Assembly (NCBI RefSeq): GCF_030552475.1
Contig: NZ_JAUPED010000004.1
Span: 273,073 to 337,072, forward strand
Length of the DNA stretch: 64,000 bases
Direction: 5' to 3'
From: Mariniflexile sp. AS56
GTDB taxonomy: Bacteria; Bacteroidota; Bacteroidia; Flavobacteriales; Flavobacteriaceae
Shown here: positions 45,441 to 54,643 of the stretch, one piece after another
Layout of the letters: each line of letters begins with the position of its first letter
Numbering within the stretch: position 1 is the stretch's first letter
Notes under the pieces: model-generated
Told to the model about the DNA's origin: nothing
Seen by the model: the letters and a program-made list of their open reading frames with translations, nothing else
The model's database searches: none
Program-made: the position numbers and the translations under genes

Positions 45441-46025
45441 ATGTTTTTAAAAAACATAACAACCTTCCTACTTATAATTAGTGTTTGCTTTACCAGTTGC
45501 AACACATCCAAAAGTATTGTTGTTAAAAAACGAACATCGACAAAAACCGTGGCCTCAAAACGAACGCCAAACCTTAACGAACCTGTTGTAACAATCACCA
45601 AGGCGTTAGATACTAGCATTGACGAAAACCTAGACACAAACTCCAAAGCGTTTAACATAATAGACTACGCAAAACAATTTAGTGGTGTAAAATACAAGTT
45701 TGGTGGCGCCACCCGAGACGGAATGGATTGTTCTGGTTTGGTGTTTGAATCGTACAGAGCCTTCGACATCATTTTACCAAGAATTTCTAGAGATATGGCC
45801 AAACATGGTGATAAAGTCACCTTAAAAGACACCCAAGAAGGAGATTTACTTTTTTTTAAAACCATGAATAGACGAAATGATATTAGCCATGTTGGACTCG
45901 TAGTTACAAACGAAGATGGTGCTATTGAGTTCATTCATTCCACTACAAGAGGAGGCGTTATTGTCTCTAAATTGTCTGAAAATTATTGGAATAATGCTTT
46001 TGTTGAAGCACGTAGAATATTATAA
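45441..46025 (+). CDS. NlpC/P60 (C40) cell wall peptidase, lipoprotein
   Basis: A 194-residue lipoprotein with lipobox FTSC (Cys20) and a C-terminal NlpC/P60 domain, which usually cleaves gamma-D-Glu-DAP bonds in peptidoglycan stems. The catalytic triad is in place: Cys97 in RDGMDCSGLV, His150 in NDISHVGLV and His166 in EFIHSTTRGGV. Residues 21-70 form a linker of low complexity. It starts 2 bp after lpxB and ends 24 bp before comEC, so all three are probably co-transcribed. Confidence 0.93.
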   Translation: MFLKNITTFLLIISVCFTSCNTSKSIVVKKRTSTKTVASKRTPNLNEPVVTITKALDTSIDENLDTNSKAFNIIDYAKQFSGVKYKFGGATRDGMDCSGLVFESYRAFDIILPRISRDMAKHGDKVTLKDTQEGDLLFFKTMNRRNDISHVGLVVTNEDGAIEFIHSTTRGGVIVSKLSENYWNNAFVEARRIL

Positions 46026-46049
46026 GATATTTCATATATTCGAGTTGCT

Positions 46050-48089
46050 ATGCGGCTACTCAATTTCACCATAATAAAACTAACGTTTTGCTTTATTATA
46101 GGCATTGCAATCGGCTATTTCTATAACATTCCCCTCTCTTTAAATTTACTTGTAACAGGCGTAATTGTAGTACTCCTATTAATACTTTTCTACGTTTCTA
46201 AAAATCAATTTATCAAAACAGTTTGGTTTGGTAGCTTCAGTTTCTTGGCGATGATTTTAGTTGGTATTCTAGTAACTAATCTTCACAACGAAAAAAGCAA
46301 TTCAATACATTATACACATCAACTTTCAAAAGAAAAAGATTCGATAAAGTATATTACTTTTCGAATTAGAGAAGTTCTTAAACCGGGTGCTTATTATGAT
46401 AAATATATTGTTGATCTATTAGAAGTTGGCGAAACCAAGGTTACTGGTAAAACGCTACTAAACATTCAAAAAGACGCACTATCAAAGCCTTTGCTTGTTG
46501 ATGCTATTTATATAAGTAAAACAACATTTAAAGATGTAATTAACCCGTTAAACCCACATCAATTCAACTATAAAAATCATTTAGAGAAACACTATATTTA
46601 TCATCAAATTTTCACTTCTGGATCCCATCTTTTTAAGTTAGAGTCGAACAAAACAACATGCTCTGGCATCGCTAATTCCATTCGACGCCATATCAATGAA
46701 AAACTAAAACTTCATCATTTCAAACCCGATGAATTAGCTATTATAAACGCCTTACTATTGGGGCAGAGACAGGATATTAGCGAAGAAGTTTACACCAGCT
46801 ATACCAATGCCGGCGCGATACACATTTTAGCCATTTCGGGTCTACATATTGGTCTTATTTTATTGTTTTTAAAATCCATTTTAAAACCCATAGAACGGTT
46901 AAGACACGGCCGATTTATTAATACCATTTTATTAGTAAGCCTATTATGGAGTTTTGCCATTATCGCAGGTCTTTCTGCTTCCGTTACCAGAGCAGTGACT
47001 ATGTTTAGTGTGATTGCCATAGCGCAAAATTTAAAACGCCCGACGAACATTTACAACACACTGGCAATCTCAATGCTTGTTATATTACTTTTTAAGCCCT
47101 TATTTTTATTTGATGTTGGATTTCAATTAAGTTATTTGGCTGTTTTTTCTATAGTAGCCATCGACCCTTTGCTGTATAAATTATGGAAAACCAACTATTA
47201 CATTCCAGATAAACTTTGGCACACGTTAACGGTTACCATTGCAGCTCAATGTGGTATTATTCCGTTAAGCCTATTTTATTTTCACCAATTCCCTAGTTTG
47301 TTCTTTCTATCAAATTTAGTCATCATTCCACTTTTAGGTGTTATTCTCGGCTATGGAATCGTTGTTATAGTGTTAGCCGTTTTAAATATATTACCAACTT
47401 TCGCAGCTACTATTTACGGCTATATTATTGATTTCATGACTCGGTTTGTTGGATGGATTTCAAAACAAGAAGCCTTTTTATTTAAAGATATTCCGTTTGG
47501 CATTTTATATGTTTTTGTTGCTTATTTGTTCATCATAGGATTGGTTCAATTTTACATAAAACGAAATTATTCAACTTTAAAATTTTTAATACTTACCGTT
47601 TTAATTGGACAAAGCGCTCTTATTTACACTACATATAAACAACCTAAAAATGAATTCATAATATTCCATAAAAGTAGACAGTCACTTTTAGGAAACTCCT
47701 TTAACAACAGGTTTTATAGCGCATCAGATTTTGATAGTATTACTGCAGCTAAAAGTAAAATAACCACAGAGTATCGTATTGGAAATCACATTAAAACGAT
47801 TCAGATAGATTCACTCAAAAACGTTTACTTACTGAATAACAAATCACTCCTTGTAATTGATAGCCTTGGCATTTACAACCTAAAATCGTTTCAGCCAGAT
47901 TATGTTTTGCTACGAAAATCACCTAAAATAAATTTGAACAGGTTAATTGATTCTTTAAAACCCAAATACATCATTGCCGATGGGAGTAATTACAAATCGG
48001 ATTTAGAATACTGGGAAGCTATTTGTAAAAAACGAAAACTCCCTTTTCACCAAACCAGTAAAAAAGGAGCTTTTATTATTCACTATTGA
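46050..48089 (+). CDS. comEC: ComEC/Rec2-type DNA uptake channel without metallo-beta-lactamase domain
   Basis: A 679-residue membrane protein of the ComEC/Rec2 family that carries single-stranded DNA across the inner membrane in transformable bacteria. It has N-terminal helices, the OB-like DUF4131 region (about residues 85-180), and the competence domain with the signature LGQRQDISEEVYTSYTNAGA followed by IHILAISGLHIGLIL and GLSASVTRAVTM. The C-terminal region after about residue 510 lacks the HxHxDH metal motif of the beta-lactamase-like domain. Last gene of the surE-lpxB run. Confidence 0.9.
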   Translation: MRLLNFTIIKLTFCFIIGIAIGYFYNIPLSLNLLVTGVIVVLLLILFYVSKNQFIKTVWFGSFSFLAMILVGILVTNLHNEKSNSIHYTHQLSKEKDSIKYITFRIREVLKPGAYYDKYIVDLLEVGETKVTGKTLLNIQKDALSKPLLVDAIYISKTTFKDVINPLNPHQFNYKNHLEKHYIYHQIFTSGSHLFKLESNKTTCSGIANSIRRHINEKLKLHHFKPDELAIINALLLGQRQDISEEVYTSYTNAGAIHILAISGLHIGLILLFLKSILKPIERLRHGRFINTILLVSLLWSFAIIAGLSASVTRAVTMFSVIAIAQNLKRPTNIYNTLAISMLVILLFKPLFLFDVGFQLSYLAVFSIVAIDPLLYKLWKTNYYIPDKLWHTLTVTIAAQCGIIPLSLFYFHQFPSLFFLSNLVIIPLLGVILGYGIVVIVLAVLNILPTFAATIYGYIIDFMTRFVGWISKQEAFLFKDIPFGILYVFVAYLFIIGLVQFYIKRNYSTLKFLILTVLIGQSALIYTTYKQPKNEFIIFHKSRQSLLGNSFNNRFYSASDFDSITAAKSKITTEYRIGNHIKTIQIDSLKNVYLLNNKSLLVIDSLGIYNLKSFQPDYVLLRKSPKINLNRLIDSLKPKYIIADGSNYKSDLEYWEAICKKRKLPFHQTSKKGAFIIHY

Positions 48090-48140
48090 TATAAAACCGA
48101 ATTAGTTTCGACAGTGCGCAACCAACAATTCAAAACTCGA

Positions 48141-48689
48141 TTAACCTTTAAATACGGGTTTAAAAGCCGTGTGGTAAGTATTGAATTTTTCTTGGGTATC
48201 TAAACCTTTATGCTCGTCTGCTTTAAACATTTTTAAATACAGTTCCAATTGTGGAGGTGTTTGGTAACCTCTAATCGGAGCGATAACATCTGCCTTTTCA
48301 TCCATAAAAACGATGGTAGGATAGGCTTGAATTTGTAAAAAACGAGATAATTCATGTGCCGAATTACGTCTGCTAGCCAATTCTGGTTTGTACCCAGGGT
48401 TCGCATAAGTTTTCCCTTTATAGGCAATATTGTCATTCCCTTCTGCATTAAACTTAACTGCATAATAATTCGCGTTTACATATTTAACAACATCGGGATT
48501 TTGAAAGGTGTTTTTATCTAACATCTTACATGGGCCGCACCAATTGGTGTAAACATCCATCATTATTTTTTTAGGGCTCTTCTTTTGAAGTTCCATAGCC
48601 TTTTCCAGGCTTACCCAATTAATTTCTTGTGCTACGCCGCTAACCGAAGTTAAAACAGCAAATACTAATACGTATACAATTCTTTTCAT
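48141..48689 (-). CDS. Secreted thioredoxin-family protein (CGPC)
   Basis: A 182-residue protein with signal peptide (RIVYVLVFAVLTSVSGVAQ) and a thioredoxin fold with MDVYTNWCGPCKMLDKNTF; CGPC is at residues 51-54 and the cis-Pro loop is probably in IQAYPTIVFMDEKADV. DUF255/thioredoxin_7-like arrangement. The sequence suggests a periplasmic oxidoreductase. It is convergent with comEC and separated from the peptide transporter genes by a terminator. Confidence 0.93.
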   Translation of the reverse strand: MKRIVYVLVFAVLTSVSGVAQEINWVSLEKAMELQKKSPKKIMMDVYTNWCGPCKMLDKNTFQNPDVVKYVNANYYAVKFNAEGNDNIAYKGKTYANPGYKPELASRRNSAHELSRFLQIQAYPTIVFMDEKADVIAPIRGYQTPPQLELYLKMFKADEHKGLDTQEKFNTYHTAFKPVFKG

Positions 48690-48726
48690 AATTCACTTTT
48701 TTGTAAAAACTAATATCGAACATACA

Positions 48727-48753
48727 AAAAATGCGCCAAAAACGGCGCATTTT
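48727..48753 (-). terminator. Terminator of the peptide-transporter genes
   Basis: On the minus strand AAAATGCGCC, loop GTTTTT, GGCGCATTTT followed by TTG: a 10-bp stem 26 bp after the stop codon at 48779. Confidence 0.82.
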
Positions 48754-48778
48754 GAATATTTTTTAACTTTTAAATCGA

Positions 48779-50521
48779 TTAACGTACTCCGTGCATGAGT
48801 TTTTTGATGATGGGTTGAAATAAAATTGAAACAACACCCGCAATAGCAGATATAATGGTAAGTATCCAGAAAAAATAACTTATTCCATTCTCATTAGCAA
48901 TTTTATCTACATTTTCACCAAATACACCAGCACCTTTCATTCCTATTGCGATGGCTAAATACCAAACTCCAAACATGAAGGCAATCATTCTTGCCGGCAC
49001 CAATTTACTTACATACGACAGGCCAACAGGCGATATACATAATTCACCCATAGTATGAAATAAATACACCAAAATAAGCCAAATAACACTTACCGATGCC
49101 GTTTTAGCCCCAGGCTCAATCCCCATAGCTCCAAAAGCCACACAAGCCATACCTAAAGCGAGTAAAAACATACCAATACCATATTTCGCGTTAGCCGATG
49201 GATTATACTTACTTTCCCACCATTTTGAAAATAATGGCGCTAAGGTTATTATAAACAAAGAGTTTAATACACTAAACCAAGACGCTGGAATTTCAAGTTC
49301 TTCATCCTTCAACTGATCTAACAACATCCAGATAGCAATACCCCAAACAATTAAAAAACTAAGACTTAGAATTAAGTTTGCCCACTTATATGTTCCGAAA
49401 GTTTGTTTAAAAAGCAAGAACAGCACCCAAGTTATAATTGCAAGTGGAATAATAGTCATACACGCATTAACTATTCTAAATATGGTAGCAGAAGTACCAT
49501 CTAAGGTTCTATCTGTATAGTCATTTGCAAAAATGGTTAGCGTTCCTGGTGATTGTTCAAATATAGCCCAGAAAAAAACAGATAAAATCGCGAAAAATGT
49601 AACCGCAATCAACTTCTCTCTTGTAATTTTCGAATATTGGGTAAATCGATAAATAAGCAGTATTAAAAATAAACCTAAGGCTGTTAAAATGGCGATATTA
49701 TTACCATTAGGCCCTAAAAACGAAAACACGTTAATTTCACCATTGGAGATGGTTGTTGCGGGAGCATTTAAAACCCACATCAAGCCTAAACCCACCATAA
49801 GTACAATCATCACTAATTGCCAAGTGGAAAAAGGAACCCTCTTGTCTGTATCTAAAGCTTCTATGGAATTTTTATCTTCCTTTTTAGGTTTCAAACCAAT
49901 ATTTCCAAAAATATTTTGTGCCAACCAAAACTGAATCAACCCGAAAAGCATGAATATACCAGCTAAACCGAAACCTAAACTCCAACCTACACGCTCACCT
50001 AAATATCCGCAAAGTAAAATTCCTAAGAAAGCACCAGCGTTTACTCCCATATAAAAAATGGTATATGCCCCATCCTTTTTCTCGGGTCTGTCCTTATACA
50101 TTTCTGAAACAATGGACGTCATGTTAGGTTTAAAAAAACCGTTACCTATAACCAATAACCCTAACCCTAAGTAAATAGACCATTGTGTTTCTATAGCCAT
50201 GGAGGCGTGCCCCAGAGTCATGAGTAAAGCTCCGACAACCACTGCCCAACGAAACCCAATAACTTTATCTGCAAAATACCCACCCATCATTGTAGATAAG
50301 TACACCAAGCCAACATACGAGCCAAATAGAGCCATGGCATGTTCTCGAGGCCAACCCCAACCTTCATCTAATATAGATGCGGTTAAAAACAGCACTAATA
50401 ATGCACGCATACCGTAATATGAAAATCGTTCCCACATTTCGGTGAAAAACAAAACAAATAATCCCGAAGGATGCCCTAAAACGGTACTTTTAAAAAACTG
50501 GTCGGTTGTATTCTCACTCAT
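48779..50521 (-). CDS. POT-family proton-coupled peptide transporter (downstream copy)
   Basis: A 580-residue 14-helix-type member of the proton-dependent oligopeptide transporter (POT/PTR2) family, a branch of the MFS. The POT signature FFTEMWERFSYYGMRALLVL contains the ExxER proton-coupling motif, and MGVNAGAFLGILLCGYLGER and LGLGLLVIGNGFFKPNM are further family patterns; LFHTMGELCISPVGLSYVSK is typical near the C-terminus. It lies 65 bp downstream of a second POT gene on the same strand; both are terminated at 48727. Substrates are most likely di- and tripeptides. Confidence 0.93.
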   Translation of the reverse strand: MSENTTDQFFKSTVLGHPSGLFVLFFTEMWERFSYYGMRALLVLFLTASILDEGWGWPREHAMALFGSYVGLVYLSTMMGGYFADKVIGFRWAVVVGALLMTLGHASMAIETQWSIYLGLGLLVIGNGFFKPNMTSIVSEMYKDRPEKKDGAYTIFYMGVNAGAFLGILLCGYLGERVGWSLGFGLAGIFMLFGLIQFWLAQNIFGNIGLKPKKEDKNSIEALDTDKRVPFSTWQLVMIVLMVGLGLMWVLNAPATTISNGEINVFSFLGPNGNNIAILTALGLFLILLIYRFTQYSKITREKLIAVTFFAILSVFFWAIFEQSPGTLTIFANDYTDRTLDGTSATIFRIVNACMTIIPLAIITWVLFLLFKQTFGTYKWANLILSLSFLIVWGIAIWMLLDQLKDEELEIPASWFSVLNSLFIITLAPLFSKWWESKYNPSANAKYGIGMFLLALGMACVAFGAMGIEPGAKTASVSVIWLILVYLFHTMGELCISPVGLSYVSKLVPARMIAFMFGVWYLAIAIGMKGAGVFGENVDKIANENGISYFFWILTIISAIAGVVSILFQPIIKKLMHGVR

Positions 50522-50586
50522 CGTTTGATATATAAATTTAAAAATAGCTAATTGCTCGTCTGCAAATTTAAAAATTTTAGCATTTT

Positions 50587-52107
50587 TTATTCCATAACAC
50601 GCTCGTTATCTTCAGCAGCATGTGTTAAGCGTTTTAATGGTTTCAATAGTAAAATAAATAAAGATCCAATAATAACTGTGAATATTAAAATTCCTGAAAA
50701 AACAGCGTGTTCTCCATAATGAGAAGCCGACTCTCCAATAAGTCCTGCTACTTTATTACCTAAACCTGTTGCAGCAAAATAAACCCCCATCATTAAGGAT
50801 GCATATTTTACGGGTGCTAATTTAGTTATAAATGAAAGCGCTACAGGAGATATACAAAGTTCTCCTATGGTATGAAATAGATATGCCAAAACCAACCAAA
50901 TCATACTTGATGTGCCAGATTTCTCAAACTCCATGGCTGCAAATACCATAAAAAGAAAGCCAAACCCCATAATGATGATACCCAATGCCATTTTAAGTAA
51001 GGACGAAGCTTCTTTACCTTTCAGTTTTCGTTTAGCCCAAAAACCAGCTACCACTGTTGCAAAAATGATGATAAACCCAGCATTTAAACTTTGGAACATC
51101 ACTGTTGGTATGGTCCATCCAAAAAGAACTCTGTCCGTTTTAGATTCTGTATACAAATTCATTAAACCACCGGCTTGTTCAAAAGCGCCCCAAAATATTA
51201 TAACCATAATAAAGGACAGCAATAATACTAAGAATCTATCTTTAAATACTTGTGAATCTAATTCTTTATAAATCATAATTAATAAGGCCGAAATCGCTGT
51301 TAAGAACATGAACAATAAGCCAAACCCCCATTCTAAAGTATACCAACCATAAATAGAAGCTAGTAACAGAATTCCAACAATAAGTAATTGTTTAGGAGAT
51401 GATAATAGTTTGGAATATAATTTACCATAAGACACTTCGTTTTCATCTTTAGAACTAGGCACAAAATCTCCCACGTTCGCTAAATATTTTTGTCCGAAAA
51501 TATAATTTATAAGTCCCAATACCATAACAATTCCTGCAAGTCCAAATCCGGCATGCCAGCCCCATTGGGCAACAACACCACCAATTACCAAGGTTGCTAA
51601 TAAAGAACCTGTATTAATTCCTATATAAAAAATACTAAAACCTTTATCTCTTCGAATGTCGCCTTCTTTATATAAACCTCCAACCATGGTCGAAATGTTT
51701 GGTTTTAATAAGCCCACTCCCAAAATTACAAGTCCCAATCCAGTATAAAATGCCCAAATATCAGTAAGAATTAAAACACCATGCCCGATACATAAAATGA
51801 TGGCTCCGTATAACACGGCCTTTTTCTGACCTATTAATTTATCGGCAATCATGCCTCCCGGAATAGACATCACGTAAACCAACATGGTATACCAGCCATA
51901 AAGCGCCAATGCTTCTTGACTGGTCCAGCCTAAACCTGAACCTCTCGCATCATCCCCCAAGGAAGACGTTGTCATGTACAACACTAAGAGGGCTCGCATT
52001 CCATAATAGGAGAAGCGTTCCCACATTTCTGTTAAAAATAAAATGTATAAACCTATTGGTTGTCCCCAAAGTTCTTTTTGATGTGGTTTTAATGTATTAA
52101 CTGCCAT
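50587..52107 (-). CDS. POT-family proton-coupled peptide transporter (upstream copy)
   Basis: A 506-residue paralogue of the downstream transporter with the same landmarks: LFLTEMWERFSYYGMRALLV (ExxER), FYIGINTGSLLATLVIGGVV and LFHTIGELCISPVALSFITK. It is 70 residues shorter, mainly because loops and the helices after the middle are shorter. Two tandem POT genes suggest a duplication, with partial divergence in substrate range. Its upstream side faces mvaA, which is divergent, with 218 bp between. Confidence 0.93.
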   Translation of the reverse strand: MAVNTLKPHQKELWGQPIGLYILFLTEMWERFSYYGMRALLVLYMTTSSLGDDARGSGLGWTSQEALALYGWYTMLVYVMSIPGGMIADKLIGQKKAVLYGAIILCIGHGVLILTDIWAFYTGLGLVILGVGLLKPNISTMVGGLYKEGDIRRDKGFSIFYIGINTGSLLATLVIGGVVAQWGWHAGFGLAGIVMVLGLINYIFGQKYLANVGDFVPSSKDENEVSYGKLYSKLLSSPKQLLIVGILLLASIYGWYTLEWGFGLLFMFLTAISALLIMIYKELDSQVFKDRFLVLLLSFIMVIIFWGAFEQAGGLMNLYTESKTDRVLFGWTIPTVMFQSLNAGFIIIFATVVAGFWAKRKLKGKEASSLLKMALGIIIMGFGFLFMVFAAMEFEKSGTSSMIWLVLAYLFHTIGELCISPVALSFITKLAPVKYASLMMGVYFAATGLGNKVAGLIGESASHYGEHAVFSGILIFTVIIGSLFILLLKPLKRLTHAAEDNERVME

Positions 52108-52294
52108 GAATTTATTGTAAAATTGTTTTATTAAAATAGACTGATTAATATTTTGGAAACATTAAAATAATCTTGCTAATTTCCATTAATCGTTGCGGTT
52201 TTGCTAAAAGTTTTCAAGTTTACTAAAAATTCTTCAAAAAACCCTAAATATTAACAAATAAATACCACTAAGTTCTTATAAAAAAAGGATGTAG

Positions 52295-52302
52295 TATCTT
52301 TG
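52295..52302 (+). promoter_or_regulatory. Candidate -7 promoter box TATCTTTG for mvaA
   Basis: TATCTTTG matches TAnnTTTG and ends 23 bp before the ATG at 52326. No TTG at the -33 position. Confidence 0.5.
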
Positions 52303-52325
52303 TATTTCTAATTAAACCTAAACGA

Positions 52326-53648
52326 ATGTGCGCTTCTATTTCTGGCTTTTCTAAACTGTCGAAATCCAAAAAAATCGATTGGATGGTTGAAACCTACTTT
52401 TCTAATGCCGAAGAAACCAAAAATGTTTTAAAACAGTACTGGAATACCAACGATAAACTTCAACAACTACATGATGAATTTATTGAAAACACCATCACCA
52501 ATTATTATTTACCCTTAGGTGTTGCTCCTAACTTTTTAATAAATGGTAAGTTTTATACCATTCCTATGGCCATTGAAGAAAGTTCTGTGGTTGCCGCTGC
52601 TAGTAAAGCTGCTAAATTTTGGCTAGATAGAGGAGGCTTTAAAACAAAAGTTATTTCTACTACTAAAATAGGACAAGTACATTTTATGTTTCACGGGGCA
52701 ATTGACTCCCTGAAAAACTACTTCAATCATATTAAACCTAAATTAATCCAAGACGCTCACCCGATTACCAAAAACATGGAAAAACGTGGTGGAGGCATTA
52801 TGGATATTGAATTACGAGATAAAACGAGCGACATTCCCGGTTATTTCCAACTACATGCATCCTTTGAAACTTTAGATGCCATGGGAGCCAATTTTATAAA
52901 CTCATGTTTAGAACAATTTGCAAAAACATTTAAAGCAGAAGCTTTAACTTTTGATGCTTTTACTTCGGATGAAAAAGATATTCAAATAGTAATGAGTATA
53001 CTTTCTAACTATGTACCAGAATGTTTAGTACGTGCCGAAGTAAGTTGTAAGGTGGAAGATTTAAGTGAAGACCAATCAATTTCATCTGAAGAATTTGCTG
53101 CTAAATTTATACAAGCAGTTAAGATTGCCGAAATAGAACCTTACAGAGCGGTTACACACAATAAAGGCATCATGAATGGTGTTGACGCTGTTGTTTTAGC
53201 TACTGGTAACGATTTTAGAGCTATCGAAGCCTGCGCACATGCGTACGCCTCTAGAAAGGGCCGTTACAGCAGCTTATCTCATGCCAAAGTTGAAAATGGT
53301 ATTTTCACTTTTTGGATAGAAATGCCCTTAGCATTGGGAACTGTTGGCGGACTTACCGGATTACACCCTTTAGTGAAATTATCCTTAGAATTGTTGCACC
53401 ACCCTACAGCGAAAGAGTTGATGCAAATTGTAGCAGTTGCTGGACTTGCACAAAATTTCGCAGCGTTACGATCACTAACAACAACCGGAATTCAACAAGG
53501 ACATATGAAAATGCACTTAATGAATATTCTAAATCAGTTTGACGCTACGAATATAGAGAAGGACACCTTAACCGCACATTTTAAAGTAAATACCGTCACA
53601 CATAGTGCCGTTGTTGAAGCCATTCAGCAATTAAGATTGAAAAACTAA
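52326..53648 (+). CDS. mvaA: Hydroxymethylglutaryl-CoA reductase, class II
   Basis: Enzyme of the mevalonate pathway; class II reductases use NAD(P)H to convert HMG-CoA to mevalonate (or the reverse). The 440-residue length and EESSVVAAASKAAKF (Glu84-Glu85 region), the DAMGANFINSCLEQFAK loop and HNKGIMNGVDAVVLATGNDF are class II hallmarks. The C-terminal His flap is visible at GIQQGHMKMHL. Next to a GHMP kinase gene 2 bp away, so isoprenoid synthesis, rather than degradation of mevalonate, is the likely role. Confidence 0.97.
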   Translation: MCASISGFSKLSKSKKIDWMVETYFSNAEETKNVLKQYWNTNDKLQQLHDEFIENTITNYYLPLGVAPNFLINGKFYTIPMAIEESSVVAAASKAAKFWLDRGGFKTKVISTTKIGQVHFMFHGAIDSLKNYFNHIKPKLIQDAHPITKNMEKRGGGIMDIELRDKTSDIPGYFQLHASFETLDAMGANFINSCLEQFAKTFKAEALTFDAFTSDEKDIQIVMSILSNYVPECLVRAEVSCKVEDLSEDQSISSEEFAAKFIQAVKIAEIEPYRAVTHNKGIMNGVDAVVLATGNDFRAIEACAHAYASRKGRYSSLSHAKVENGIFTFWIEMPLALGTVGGLTGLHPLVKLSLELLHHPTAKELMQIVAVAGLAQNFAALRSLTTTGIQQGHMKMHLMNILNQFDATNIEKDTLTAHFKVNTVTHSAVVEAIQQLRLKN

Positions 53649-53650
53649 TC

Positions 53651-54562
53651 ATGGAAACGTATTATAGCAACGGGAAACTTTTACTTACTGGTGAATATGT
53701 GGTACTTGATGGTGCATTATCACTTGCAGTCCCAACTAAATTTGGACAATCTTTAAAAATTGAAACTCTAAACGAACAAAATCTTGTTTGGGAAAGTTTT
53801 GATACTAATGGCAATTGTTGGTTTAACAACACATTCCCTTTAGAAATTAGTAAGATGTTGAAACAAGTTCAGCATGACGACGAGATTTCAAAACGTATCA
53901 TTCAAATATTAAAGGCTGCGAAAACGTTGAATCCTGATTTTTTAAACACAAAAAATGGTTTTAGAATTTCGACTCATTTAACCTTTCCAAGAAACTGGGG
54001 TCTAGGTACTTCATCTACATTAATTAATAATATGTCTCAATGGGCACATGTTAATCCGTTTGAATTATTAGAACAAACTTTTGGCGGAAGTGGCTATGAT
54101 ATTGCATGTGCACAAAATAACACACCCATTACCTATCAATTACAGAAAGATAAGATTGCTGTAAATCCCATTATTTTCAACCCAAAGTTTAAAGATTCCA
54201 TTTACTTTGTCTATTTAAACAAGAAACAAAACAGTCGTGATGGTATCGCGACCTACCAGGCCAATAAACAGCATTTAGAGCCTATTATTAACGACATCAA
54301 TATACTAACCACACATATTATCGAGTGTCAGAATTTAAACGATTTTGAAACATTGCTAGATCAACATGAACAGATTATCTCCAACATCACAAAACAGGCA
54401 ACTGTGAAATCTATTTTCTTTAATGATTTTAAAGGAAGTATAAAAAGTCTTGGTGCTTGGGGTGGTGATTTTGTTTTGGTAACTTCAACAGCAGACCCTT
54501 CGTCTTATTTTAAAGAAAAAGGTTTTGACACCATCATTCCATATACGGATATGGTACTTTAA
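53651..54562 (+). CDS. GYDIA-family GHMP kinase (mevalonate pathway)
   Basis: A 303-residue kinase of the galacto/homoserine/mevalonate/phosphomevalonate superfamily. The ATP loop is GLGTSSTL (residues 117-124), the N-terminal YSNGKLLLTGEYVVLDGALS is typical of mevalonate kinases, and FGGSGYDIACAQ (GYDIA at 148-152) names the subgroup. In Bacteroidota such a kinase sits next to mvaA and presumably phosphorylates mevalonate or phosphomevalonate; the exact step is not shown by sequence. It starts 2 bp after mvaA and ends before a strong terminator. Confidence 0.9.
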   Translation: METYYSNGKLLLTGEYVVLDGALSLAVPTKFGQSLKIETLNEQNLVWESFDTNGNCWFNNTFPLEISKMLKQVQHDDEISKRIIQILKAAKTLNPDFLNTKNGFRISTHLTFPRNWGLGTSSTLINNMSQWAHVNPFELLEQTFGGSGYDIACAQNNTPITYQLQKDKIAVNPIIFNPKFKDSIYFVYLNKKQNSRDGIATYQANKQHLEPIINDINILTTHIIECQNLNDFETLLDQHEQIISNITKQATVKSIFFNDFKGSIKSLGAWGGDFVLVTSTADPSSYFKEKGFDTIIPYTDMVL

Positions 54563-54578
54563 TTTAAAAATAGCGCAT

Positions 54579-54612
54579 AAAAAAAGGAGCAAATAAATGT
54601 GCTCCTTTTTTT
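54579..54612 (+). terminator. Bidirectional terminator between the mevalonate genes and ppiD
   Basis: AAAAAAAGGAGCA (54579-54591) pairs with TGCTCCTTTTTTT (54600-54612) around a short loop. The A- and T-runs make it usable for both the mevalonate pair and the convergent ppiD gene. Confidence 0.88.
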
Positions 54613-54643
54613 ATATTCTAGAAATTCTTCTATTCAAAAAGAA

